Assembly: GCA_913775095.1 (NCBI GenBank)
Contig: CAJYIW010000018.1
Span: 62,001-126,000, forward strand
From: an uncultured Siphonobacter sp.
Lineage (GTDB): Bacteria; Bacteroidota; Bacteroidia; Cytophagales; Spirosomataceae
Direction: 5' to 3'
Length of the DNA stretch: 64,000 nucleotides
Positions 28,438 to 35,664 of the stretch are shown piece by piece; position 1 is the stretch's first letter, and each line of letters starts with the position of its first letter. The notes below the pieces were generated by a model that worked only from the letters and a program-made list of their open reading frames with translations, was not told the DNA's origin and did not search any database. The position numbers and the translations under genes were made by a program.

Positions 28438-28572
28438 ATGTTTTGAGTTTAGGGTTTTGAGTTAGTTGATGATACCTGCTGTGTCTTTCATTTCAATTCA
28501 TTGTTACTCTCAGGTCCATATAAACGGAAACCTTCCACATTAACTCTAAACCCAAAACTCAAAACCATTTAA
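28438..28572. repeat. word-repeat inverted region (AAACTCAAAACCC type)
   Basis: The left arm TTTTGAGTTTAGGGTTTTGAG is complemented by the right arm CTCTAAACCCAAAACTCAAAA, about 80 bases apart. It spans almost the whole gap between the lipoprotein gene and the ATP-grasp gene. The same words recur at 53844-53966. Confidence 0.65.
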
Positions 28573-28582
28573 CACCAGACTC

Positions 28583-29755
28583 ATGATTAAAATAAAAACG
28601 TTACCAACGTCACCCGAGCCGCAGCTTCGTCAGATTGGCTGGGACTGGATGCTTGGTTCCGATACCCTTCCCTACCTTACGCACGAACTGGTCAGTGTGA
28701 ATCAGACGGAAGCTCAGGCCTACTACGACGCAGCGAATGATCTTTACGAAATGTTTGTCGAAGCCGGGCAGGCCGTTATTGATCAGAATCGTTTTGCTGA
28801 ACTGGGCATTCCCGAAAATTTGATTGAGCTGGTCAAACTGTCCTGGAATGATGATCGCCATCTGCACCTCTACGGACGATTCGATCTGGCGGGTGGGATC
28901 AGTGGTTTACCCATTAAACTGATTGAATTTAATGCCGATACGGCCACCTGCATTCCTGAAACGGGAATTGTGCAGTGGGCTCATCTGAAATCCAATGGGC
29001 TGGATGAAGCCGCCCAGTTTAATACCCTGTATGAATCGCTGGTTGAGAATTTTGAAATCCTTCGAAACCTTAATTCCGACTTGACGCCCACGCTACTGAT
29101 TTCTTCCATGCGGGATACGCCGGAGGATGATTCAAACGTACAGGTGCTGGGAGAAGCCGCCCGCGAGGCAGGGTTTGACATCGAATACGCCTACGTGGAT
29201 GAAGTAGAATTTTCACCCAGCGAAGGCATTTTCCGTCAGAATCCTCAGAATGGGACGTTCGAAAAATTTGACTTCTGGTTCAAACTCGTTCCCTGGGAAT
29301 ACATTGCCTGGTACGAACCCGATCTGGCCGATATCTTATCGCAGATGGTCCGGAACCGCAAAGCGGTCATCATTAATCCGGCGTACACCTTACTGTTTCA
29401 GTCAAAAGCCATTTTAAAGGTGTTATGGGAGATTTACCCCAATCACCCCTTGCTATTAGCGACGACCGATCAGGCTCCGGCTGGAAAAGCCTCCGTCCGG
29501 AAAGTACTTTTCGGACGGGAAGGAGCAAACGTTGAAATTCTGGATACCAACGGGACTGTCTCCGAACAGGCTGAAGGCGAGTACGGCGAGCAGGCGGTTA
29601 TCTATCAGGAATACACTGAATTTCCCGCCGACGCTCAGGGTAACCGGTATCAGGCCGGGGTATTTTTTGCGGGGGAAGGCTGCGGGTTAGGCTTCCGGAG
29701 AGGTGGCAGAATTCTGGATAATTCAGCCCAGTTTTCCGGTCATCTGGTCGAATAA
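28583..29755 (+). CDS. glutathionylspermidine-synthase-family ATP-grasp ligase (YgiC-like)
   Basis: 390 aa, no signal peptide. Motifs: IGWDWMLGSDTLPY, YGRFDLAGG, PIKLIEFNADTAT, then the ATP-grasp core with DFWFKLVPWEYI, INPAYTLLFQSKAILKVLWE, and near the C-terminus YQAGVFFAGEGCGLGFRRGG. Matches the YgiC/YjfC branch, which lacks the amidase domain of bifunctional glutathionylspermidine synthetase. These ligases make amide bonds using ATP; the substrate is not established. It probably acts with the upstream lipoprotein. Ends at a bidirectional terminator. Confidence 0.9.
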   Translation: MIKIKTLPTSPEPQLRQIGWDWMLGSDTLPYLTHELVSVNQTEAQAYYDAANDLYEMFVEAGQAVIDQNRFAELGIPENLIELVKLSWNDDRHLHLYGRFDLAGGISGLPIKLIEFNADTATCIPETGIVQWAHLKSNGLDEAAQFNTLYESLVENFEILRNLNSDLTPTLLISSMRDTPEDDSNVQVLGEAAREAGFDIEYAYVDEVEFSPSEGIFRQNPQNGTFEKFDFWFKLVPWEYIAWYEPDLADILSQMVRNRKAVIINPAYTLLFQSKAILKVLWEIYPNHPLLLATTDQAPAGKASVRKVLFGREGANVEILDTNGTVSEQAEGEYGEQAVIYQEYTEFPADAQGNRYQAGVFFAGEGCGLGFRRGGRILDNSAQFSGHLVE

Positions 29756-29798
29756 GACCTTTCCGCAGAAACCGTGACTGATCGTCTCCGGACCTAAT

Positions 29799-29835
29799 AA
29801 AAAGGTTCGCTTCAAAGATGAAACGAACCTTTTTC
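29799..29835. terminator. bidirectional terminator
   Basis: AAAAAGGTTCG (29799-29809) pairs with CGAACCTTTTT (29824-29834); additional TTC/GAA pairs extend the stem. Lies between the convergent ATP-grasp and HMA genes. Confidence 0.85.
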
Positions 29836-29861
29836 TATCACAAACGAGAAACCGCAAGCTA

Positions 29862-30206
29862 TTACTCGTGCTTCATTTTGCTGTCTTTCTTGCAGCAGGC
29901 GGGTAACTTGTCGTACCCTTTCTGATCGGCAGGAACTGCATTGGCATCGTACCCCGTCTTCGTAATGGTTTCGATGATCTGAGCTTCGTCGGTTTTCTTA
30001 CCGTCGTAGGTTACCGTTACTACTTTATCTTTCAAATCCAGATTAGCATCTTTCACGCCTTTCGAAAAACCCAGATTTTTTTCAATGCGGGCTTTGCACA
30101 TGCCGCAAATCGCTGAGGTTTTGATTTTTACCGTTTTAGGTTCGTCTTTCGCCCAGACCATTCCGCTGAGCAGCAAGCAGAAACTTAATACCAGAGATTT
30201 TACCAT
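29862..30206 (-). CDS. secreted heavy-metal-associated (HMA) domain protein
   Basis: 114 aa. Signal peptide MVKSLVLSFCLLLSGMVWA, then a single ferredoxin-like HMA domain with the metal motif CGMCKARIE, YDGKKTDE and GYDANAV, plus a second Cys pair (PACCKKD) near the C-terminus and a His/Met/Lys tail. Probably a periplasmic Cu(I) binder/chaperone. It is the last gene of the copper-related minus-strand cluster, separated from the next upstream gene by a 20-bp perfect inverted repeat. Confidence 0.9.
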   Translation of the reverse strand: MVKSLVLSFCLLLSGMVWAKDEPKTVKIKTSAICGMCKARIEKNLGFSKGVKDANLDLKDKVVTVTYDGKKTDEAQIIETITKTGYDANAVPADQKGYDKLPACCKKDSKMKHE

Positions 30207-30239
30207 GAGTTTATAATTGGTTAGTAATGAAACAATAAA

Positions 30240-30360
30240 GGGAGTTTGAAAAGTTTGATGAGCTTCTAAAAAGTTTGAGATGTTTGAGTTTAACAGTTAG
30301 ATAAAGTTTGAAAATGTTTAGTCACTCAATATTTTCAAACTTTATCTAACAATCAAACCC
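30240..30360. repeat. AAGTTTGA word-repeat region with a perfect 20-bp hairpin
   Basis: GTTAGATAAAGTTTGAAAAT (30296-30315) and its exact reverse complement (30331-30350) are 15 bases apart; the preceding 50 bases repeat AAGTTTGA words. It lies between two co-directional copper-locus genes. Confidence 0.75.
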
Positions 30361-30377
30361 TATTTAAAATCTATCCC

Positions 30378-30716
30378 TTATGCGGCAACCGTCATTGCCT
30401 CGCACACTTCGGCACAATGCTGGCAGGCTTCCGCACAGCGGGCACATACTTCATCGCCGTGGCTGGCGTGTTTTTCACATTCTGCCGCACAGGCTTTGCA
30501 TACCTCCGCACAAAGGCGTGCTATTTCTAGGGCATACTCTGAATCACGGGCACACAGGCGGGCACAGGTAGTACAAACTTCCGCACAATCCCGGCATAGC
30601 TGGATACACTTCGTGCGATCCATCTCGTGTCCGGTTTTGGTCAGGCAATTGGTAACGCAGGCTTCGCAGGTTTTAATGCAGGCCAGACAGGCCTCCAGGC
30701 AGGCTTCCCTATTCAT
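30378..30716 (-). CDS. four-helix-bundle copper storage protein (Csp-like)
   Basis: 112 aa with 21 cysteines, mostly spaced CxxC and CxxxC along amphipathic helices (e.g. ACLACIKTCEACVTNC, CRDCAEVCTTCARLC), the pattern of Csp proteins that store many Cu(I) ions inside a helical bundle. No signal peptide is present, so it resembles the cytosolic Csp3 type. The ATG at 30716 starts MNREACLEAC; an upstream TTG adds three residues and is rejected. Context, between an HMA protein and a metal-type outer-membrane protein, supports copper. Confidence 0.92.
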   Translation of the reverse strand: MNREACLEACLACIKTCEACVTNCLTKTGHEMDRTKCIQLCRDCAEVCTTCARLCARDSEYALEIARLCAEVCKACAAECEKHASHGDEVCARCAEACQHCAEVCEAMTVAA

Positions 30717-30746
30717 AGCAATCAAGGTTTTGGTTGAATAATGATT

Positions 30747-32090
30747 CTACATTTTTAACCGGGTCGGCATCAGTCTCAGATATACCTGCCCGGCTAAAGG
30801 CGTTGATCCGTATAACGAATTTAATGCCTTATCCTGCAAAAAAACAGTGCCCTGAACTCCCGCAACCAACCACAATTTTCCTACCTGAGCTACCTGATGA
30901 TTATATCCTAAACTCAACGCATTCACGTTGTAAATCAGATTCGTAGGCAATGCTAATTCTTCCGCTGATTTCTGAACAAATTCATACCGACCGTACACCG
31001 CCCAGGTGTCGTGTTGCCAGTTGGATTCCACCAAAGCCGAATGCTCGTTGTGATGATCGCCTGACTGATTGTATCCCCAGGAAGCCGTTGAAGCGACCCA
31101 GCTGTTTTTACCCGTTGGGATGACGTGCTGAGCAGATGCCGTCGTACGATTGACGTTTTCTTCCGGTCGCAATCCTTCGGGCGAATGAATGTAAGCCCGG
31201 GAAGCCTGCAACGACCAGTTGCTGCAAGGATTCCAGGAAACCCGGTAACTGTAGGAATCAAAACGGGGTTTGTCGAAATCATAGCGGTTTTCGTTGGGTT
31301 CCCTACCCGTGAAACTGGATCCCTCCAGCTTTATCTGGCCAATCCGAATGCCCAGTGTAGCTACGCCAAAGGTAATGTGCGTGGCATCCTGCCAGTGGTG
31401 ACTCAGGGCAGCATCGGGGTTATTCATGGATGAAAAACGGTGCATGAACGCCGCTGGCCCTAAGGCTGGCTCCCCCGGATACCCCACATAACCCGAAATA
31501 TCAACCGTTGAACTTAATCGCTGGGTATAGCCAACGGTCAGTCCCGAAATCAGATCGTGCGGGTGCTGACGGTCAATCAGGGGATTACCCTTCCAGCTTT
31601 CTCCGGTTTGATACAGCAGGGGATACCCTCCGCCCCCTTCGGTCAGCCGATCCAGCGATACCATCAGGGACGCGGTGAATAATCCATTCTTACCCACGGG
31701 CCGCTGAGCCATGCCCATTACCCAGTTCGGAGCGGACAATCGACTCGCCTGCCCCCGTTTGCCCCTATTATTTATATTCTGAGCCGTGTATCGCAGAAAA
31801 ACGCTTCCGTGAACCATGTACATCCACTTCGACTGATGTTTCATCCAGGCGTATAACGGCGTAGCATCCGGCTGCCAGCCCGTTCCCGAGCCGTTTCGGT
31901 TCATCGGTAAACTCAGCGAATACGAGTGCGTCATGGAAGGATGGCCTTCGTGGTGTTCATGAGTCATGCCCTCATGCGACATACCATGATCGGGCTTAGT
32001 CGTATCCGCCTGCATCTGATGATGCTCATGCTGAGCGTGCAGGGGAATGGACAGAACTGATATAACGGCAGCGATAAGTAGTGTTTTCAT
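30747..32090 (-). CDS. outer-membrane beta-barrel protein with His/Met-rich N-terminus
   Basis: 447 aa. Signal peptide MKTLLIAAVISVLSIPLHA, then a metal-binding-looking stretch (HEHHQMQAD...HGMSHEGMTHEHHEGHPSM, about 20-55), then long alternating beta-strand sequence rich in aromatic residues (SGYVGYPGEPALGPAAFMHR, LEGSSFTGREPNENR). Ends in a hydrophobic residue pattern typical of barrels. Probably an outer-membrane protein involved in copper binding or efflux. Name and transport direction are not known. Confidence 0.8.
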   Translation of the reverse strand: MKTLLIAAVISVLSIPLHAQHEHHQMQADTTKPDHGMSHEGMTHEHHEGHPSMTHSYSLSLPMNRNGSGTGWQPDATPLYAWMKHQSKWMYMVHGSVFLRYTAQNINNRGKRGQASRLSAPNWVMGMAQRPVGKNGLFTASLMVSLDRLTEGGGGYPLLYQTGESWKGNPLIDRQHPHDLISGLTVGYTQRLSSTVDISGYVGYPGEPALGPAAFMHRFSSMNNPDAALSHHWQDATHITFGVATLGIRIGQIKLEGSSFTGREPNENRYDFDKPRFDSYSYRVSWNPCSNWSLQASRAYIHSPEGLRPEENVNRTTASAQHVIPTGKNSWVASTASWGYNQSGDHHNEHSALVESNWQHDTWAVYGRYEFVQKSAEELALPTNLIYNVNALSLGYNHQVAQVGKLWLVAGVQGTVFLQDKALNSLYGSTPLAGQVYLRLMPTRLKM

Positions 32091-32109
32091 GGCGTTTACA
32101 AGTTGTTCA

Positions 32110-32673
32110 TCAGATGTGATCCAGCGATTGACGCGTGGACTGATGGCCCTGCCGGAACTGGCTGGGGGTTAACCCGGTTACTTTTTTGAATTGATTGGAT
32201 AAATGAGCGACGCTACTGTACCCCAGTAAATCCGCGATTTCACTGAGGTTACGTTCATTATAGGTCAGTAACTCTTTAGTCTTTTCAATCTTTAATCGAA
32301 TCAGGTAATGTTCGATGGTCAGCCTTTCCAGCTCTGAGAAAAGCTTGCTTAACGCACTATAATCCCGGTTTAATTCTTCCGCTAAGTAACTGGATATGTT
32401 CAACTTCGCCCGACCCGGCTGGCTGATGTATTCGAGTATCAGTCGCTTCATCTGGTTGACTAACTGCTGACGCCGATCTTCCAGTAACTCAAAGCCCAAA
32501 CCCTCTAATTGCGTTTGAAGGGCTTCCCAATCAGGTACGCTGTCCGTAAGGACCACTTCCCCTAGCTCGACCCGTTCCGGTTTCATACCGAGCGATTCGA
32601 ACGTTTGTCGCACCACCATTTTACAGCGGTCGCAGACCATATTTTTGATATATACCGTCGTCATTCCTTGCAT
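32110..32673 (-). CDS. AraC-family regulator with N-terminal HMA metal domain
   Basis: 187 aa. Residues 1-65 form an HMA-like ferredoxin fold with the motif MVCDRCKMVV (CxxC), lacking the usual GMxC context. The C-terminal half is an AraC/XylS DNA-binding domain: SLAE-type first helix YLAEELNRDYSALSKLFSEL, then LSEIADLLGYSSVAHLSNQFKKVTGLTPSQFR. It is therefore a plausible one-component copper-responsive regulator of the locus. Two ATGs (32673 and 32664) are equally possible. Its 3' end is 20 bases from the start of the barrel gene. Confidence 0.88.
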   Translation of the reverse strand: MQGMTTVYIKNMVCDRCKMVVRQTFESLGMKPERVELGEVVLTDSVPDWEALQTQLEGLGFELLEDRRQQLVNQMKRLILEYISQPGRAKLNISSYLAEELNRDYSALSKLFSELERLTIEHYLIRLKIEKTKELLTYNERNLSEIADLLGYSSVAHLSNQFKKVTGLTPSQFRQGHQSTRQSLDHI

Positions 32674-32679
32674 TTCCGT

Positions 32680-34899
32680 TTACTGAATCTTGTATCTGAA
32701 TCCAGCGTAAATCATTCGCCCAATCACCGGACCCCACACCATCGAAGCATCGAAGTTTTTGCCAAAGGGATCATTGGCTCCGATGATTGGATTTTTCTGG
32801 GTGAAATTGGCCAGGTTTTCACCCCCTACGTATAAGGCCCAGGTTCTGAAATTTTTGGTTACCTGAGCATTCAGATTCGAAAAAGCCGGGGCGTAGACGG
32901 GTGGCGAGGTCACGTCATGAATATGGCCGGGATCACTGTTAGGGATGCGTCGGCGACCGTTCCACTGCCAGGTAAAGTCAAATTTCCACTTTTCAAACCG
33001 ATCACTGGTCCAGCCAATACTAAACAGAACCCGGTCGCGGTTGACGAACATTTTGGGCAGTAAGGTCTGATCGCCTCCCGGTGTCCGAACCGTTTGCTGC
33101 ACGTCGAACCAGCGGTAAGCCAGCTTGATTTCCGTGCGGGGTAAAGGTTGCAGGTTCCATTCCGCCTGAAAACTATTGGCAAAACTTTTGCCACGCAGGT
33201 TATATACCACAATTCGATCCGCCGATTCCATATCCACCACTAATTGATTCTGGAAATCCGTGCGGTAAAAATCCAGGGTAAAGCTGCTGTTTTTCCCACC
33301 CCAGGGTAAGGCTTTTGTCAGACTCAGGCCGTAGTTCCAGCTTTGTTCGGGGTTAATGCGGGAATCCAGCATGGTCCAGTTCCGGGAGTTCACCAGCATC
33401 CCGTAATTTTCAGCCACGGCATTAGGGACCCGCCAGCCTTTTCCGGCACTCAGTCGGGCATCAATTTCGGCGGGCAAGTGAAACAATGCGTGCAGACGGG
33501 GCGTAAAGCGGGTTCCGTAGAGGTTATGAAAATCGACCCGTCCTCCGGCAACCAGTGTCATTTTTTCGGGAATAGTGTAGGTATACTCTCCATACGCTCC
33601 GGGGACTAACTCTTTCCGGACAAAGGCGGAATCCAGGAATTTTTCGTTGAAATCATCCAGCACGAAACTGGCTCCGAGTTTGTAGGTATGCCGGGTATCA
33701 CCGATGATGTTCTGGTAAATCAGATTCCCATACAGCGTTTGTTCAATGCCCGAATATCGTTTAAATCCGAACCGGGCCGACGCATCGTGATAGACGCCAT
33801 TGAAGATAAGAGCCAGCCCTTTGTAAGGTTTATCGGGAAAAAGCTGAGCCGTTTTACTGAAAAATTCCAGTCGCCGGGTAACGTTACCGAACTCATACAC
33901 GTTGGGCCGGTCCCGTCCCGCATCCATTTGTCCGCCCAAACGATCTTCGTACAAAACCTTGACGCCAAACTGCGTCATCCAGCGGTCGCTCTGGTATTTC
34001 CAGCGGTTGATGATATTACCCTGCGAATACAGCGGTACATCTATAAATCCATCCTTGTTTTTGTCCAGCCGGGTTTGCAGCGTACTGCCGTGACTCAATA
34101 CCCCTACCGACCATTGATCGGTCAGCTTTTTAGCCAGGTTCAGGTTCAGTTCCGCCCGGCCAAAGCTATTGACGTACCCGTTCAAAAAAAGCTTGTCGTC
34201 ACCATCGGGTTTGGCCAGTTCGATGTTAATCGCTCCGGTCATGGCTTCGTAGCCATTCACCACACTGCCCACTCCTTTGGAAACATCAATTGAGCTGATC
34301 CAGGTACCCGGCGTATAATTCAGTCCAAACGTGGTATTGAGGCCCCGAATGTTGGGAATATTTTCGGTGTTAATCTGTACGTACGTTCCGGCCAGACCCA
34401 AGAGCTGAATTTGCTTGGCTCCGGTGACGGCATCCCCGTAACTCACCGAAACCGAGGCATTGGTTTCAAAGCTTTCGGACAGGTTACAGCAGGCGGCTTT
34501 GGCCAGCGATTTTGACGTAATGATTTCCGTATGAATCGGATTGATGCGGTCAATGGAAGAAGCCGCACCGGTCACGGTTACTTCCTCCAGCTGATTGGCG
34601 TTGACCAGGGTAACCGTCAGAGAATCCAGTGAGTGTACCTGTAGGGTATCGGAGCGATATCCTACCAGCGAAAACACCAGCTTTTGCTGTTCCGGATTTT
34701 TAGTGATTGAAAATTTTCCCTGACCATCGGTCTGGGTATTGATGGAAGTTCCTGACCAGTACACCGTTACCCCTACCAAAGGTTCAAGGGTTCCGTTGCT
34801 TTGCTTCTCGACCACGCGGCCGTTTAGTGTCTGGGCAAGAGCAGTATAACAGGTCCACAGAAGCAGAGCTCCAGTGAATAAAAATCGCTGAAAACGCAT
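32680..34899 (-). CDS. TonB-dependent receptor of the copper locus
   Basis: 739 aa. ATG at 34899 begins signal peptide MRFQRFLFTGALLLWTCYTALA. A carboxypeptidase-like regulatory domain (VVEKQSNGTLEPLVGVTVYW, about 26-110) precedes the plug, which carries AACCNLSESFETNASVSVSY, then SSIDVSKGVGSVVNGYEAMTGAIN, then a 22-strand barrel ending AGFRYKIQ. The Cys-Cys pair in the plug is characteristic of this receptor subgroup. Predicted to import a metal complex across the outer membrane; copper is inferred from neighbours. The HMA-AraC gene starts 7 bases after it. Confidence 0.9.
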   Translation of the reverse strand: MRFQRFLFTGALLLWTCYTALAQTLNGRVVEKQSNGTLEPLVGVTVYWSGTSINTQTDGQGKFSITKNPEQQKLVFSLVGYRSDTLQVHSLDSLTVTLVNANQLEEVTVTGAASSIDRINPIHTEIITSKSLAKAACCNLSESFETNASVSVSYGDAVTGAKQIQLLGLAGTYVQINTENIPNIRGLNTTFGLNYTPGTWISSIDVSKGVGSVVNGYEAMTGAINIELAKPDGDDKLFLNGYVNSFGRAELNLNLAKKLTDQWSVGVLSHGSTLQTRLDKNKDGFIDVPLYSQGNIINRWKYQSDRWMTQFGVKVLYEDRLGGQMDAGRDRPNVYEFGNVTRRLEFFSKTAQLFPDKPYKGLALIFNGVYHDASARFGFKRYSGIEQTLYGNLIYQNIIGDTRHTYKLGASFVLDDFNEKFLDSAFVRKELVPGAYGEYTYTIPEKMTLVAGGRVDFHNLYGTRFTPRLHALFHLPAEIDARLSAGKGWRVPNAVAENYGMLVNSRNWTMLDSRINPEQSWNYGLSLTKALPWGGKNSSFTLDFYRTDFQNQLVVDMESADRIVVYNLRGKSFANSFQAEWNLQPLPRTEIKLAYRWFDVQQTVRTPGGDQTLLPKMFVNRDRVLFSIGWTSDRFEKWKFDFTWQWNGRRRIPNSDPGHIHDVTSPPVYAPAFSNLNAQVTKNFRTWALYVGGENLANFTQKNPIIGANDPFGKNFDASMVWGPVIGRMIYAGFRYKIQ

Positions 34900-34999
34900 A
34901 AAATCATGGCTAAATGAATACAGAGAGAACTCCCAATGCCTGAGCATTCGGATCAGTCTGAGTAGGCTTATCTTCTCAGAATCAAGTATTCTAAGCCAA

Positions 35000-35443
35000 T
35001 CAAATCAGGAAAGACTGTACAAACACCAGCAAACTTCGCCCGGAAAGAGGAATCGCCGCGTGGGCTCCCAGGGTGCTGGCCAATAAGGAACGGAAGGCAC
35101 TGGCCAGTAACTGAACCAGGTAATACGTAAAATGAGCCGTAAATTCCACGACCATTTTGATAAACTTGGCCGCCAGCTTGGTAATGGAAGACGTATAAGA
35201 AACGTGTTCATACCGGGTTTCCTCCTGACAACAGCTCTTTTTCTTGAGGTTCTGATGGCTGGAAACCGGATGCTGCTTTCGTACGCAGGCGGGGCAGGAC
35301 TTCTTTTCAAATGAAACCAGGGAAACTTTCTTCTTGTGACGGATATGGCAGGTATGCTCCACCAGGCCGAAACCCGTAGAGGTCGTCAGAACGACGAATA
35401 CCATAAACACATTAAACAGTCGAAAGAGTAGGGACGGCTTCAT
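35000..35443 (-). CDS. HYC_CC_PP family protein
   Basis: 147 aa. N-terminal hydrophobic segment (MKPSLLFRLFNVFMVFVVLTTSTGFG), then the family-defining HTCHIRHKKKVSL, CPACVRKQHP and KKSCCQEE cysteine groups, then a hydrophobic C-terminal half. This small family is restricted to Bacteroidota and is usually next to TonB receptors and HMA proteins. A copper-handling role is likely from context only. The ATG at 35443 sits 22 bases from a TACCTTTG box. It is the first gene of the cluster. Confidence 0.8.
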   Translation of the reverse strand: MKPSLLFRLFNVFMVFVVLTTSTGFGLVEHTCHIRHKKKVSLVSFEKKSCPACVRKQHPVSSHQNLKKKSCCQEETRYEHVSYTSSITKLAAKFIKMVVEFTAHFTYYLVQLLASAFRSLLASTLGAHAAIPLSGRSLLVFVQSFLI

Positions 35444-35464
35444 AATACCGTAGAAGTTTGACTG

Positions 35465-35472
35465 CAAAGGTA
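35465..35472 (-). promoter_or_regulatory. -7 box for the copper locus
   Basis: TACCTTTG on the reverse strand, in a GC-poor region, ahead of the first gene. No clear TTTG partner. Confidence 0.45.
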
Positions 35473-35627
35473 TTTACTATTTCTTCCCCGATCTACCTTT
35501 TTAAATTTTTTCCATTTAAATGTAAGGCGGTCCCTCCTTATGGTCTCTGATTCACGGGACCTGATTCTGCTTCATTCCGGTAAGCAATATATTTCTTCGG
35601 GAAACGCTTTTTGTTCAGGAGCCCTTC

Positions 35628-35635
35628 TATTTTTG
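35628..35635 (+). promoter_or_regulatory. -7 box candidate for the FucP-like gene
   Basis: TATTTTTG, matching TAnnTTTG, 29 bases upstream of the ATG at 35665. A TTTG lies at 35610-35613 but the 14-base spacing is too short. Confidence 0.4.
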
Positions 35636-35664
35636 TTTATCTAAGCATTTCAAAAAACACATTC

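Noticed and set aside
33688-34293. 201-aa plus-strand open frame within the TonB receptor
   Set aside because: Opposite strand of the receptor barrel; no recognised domain, no start context.
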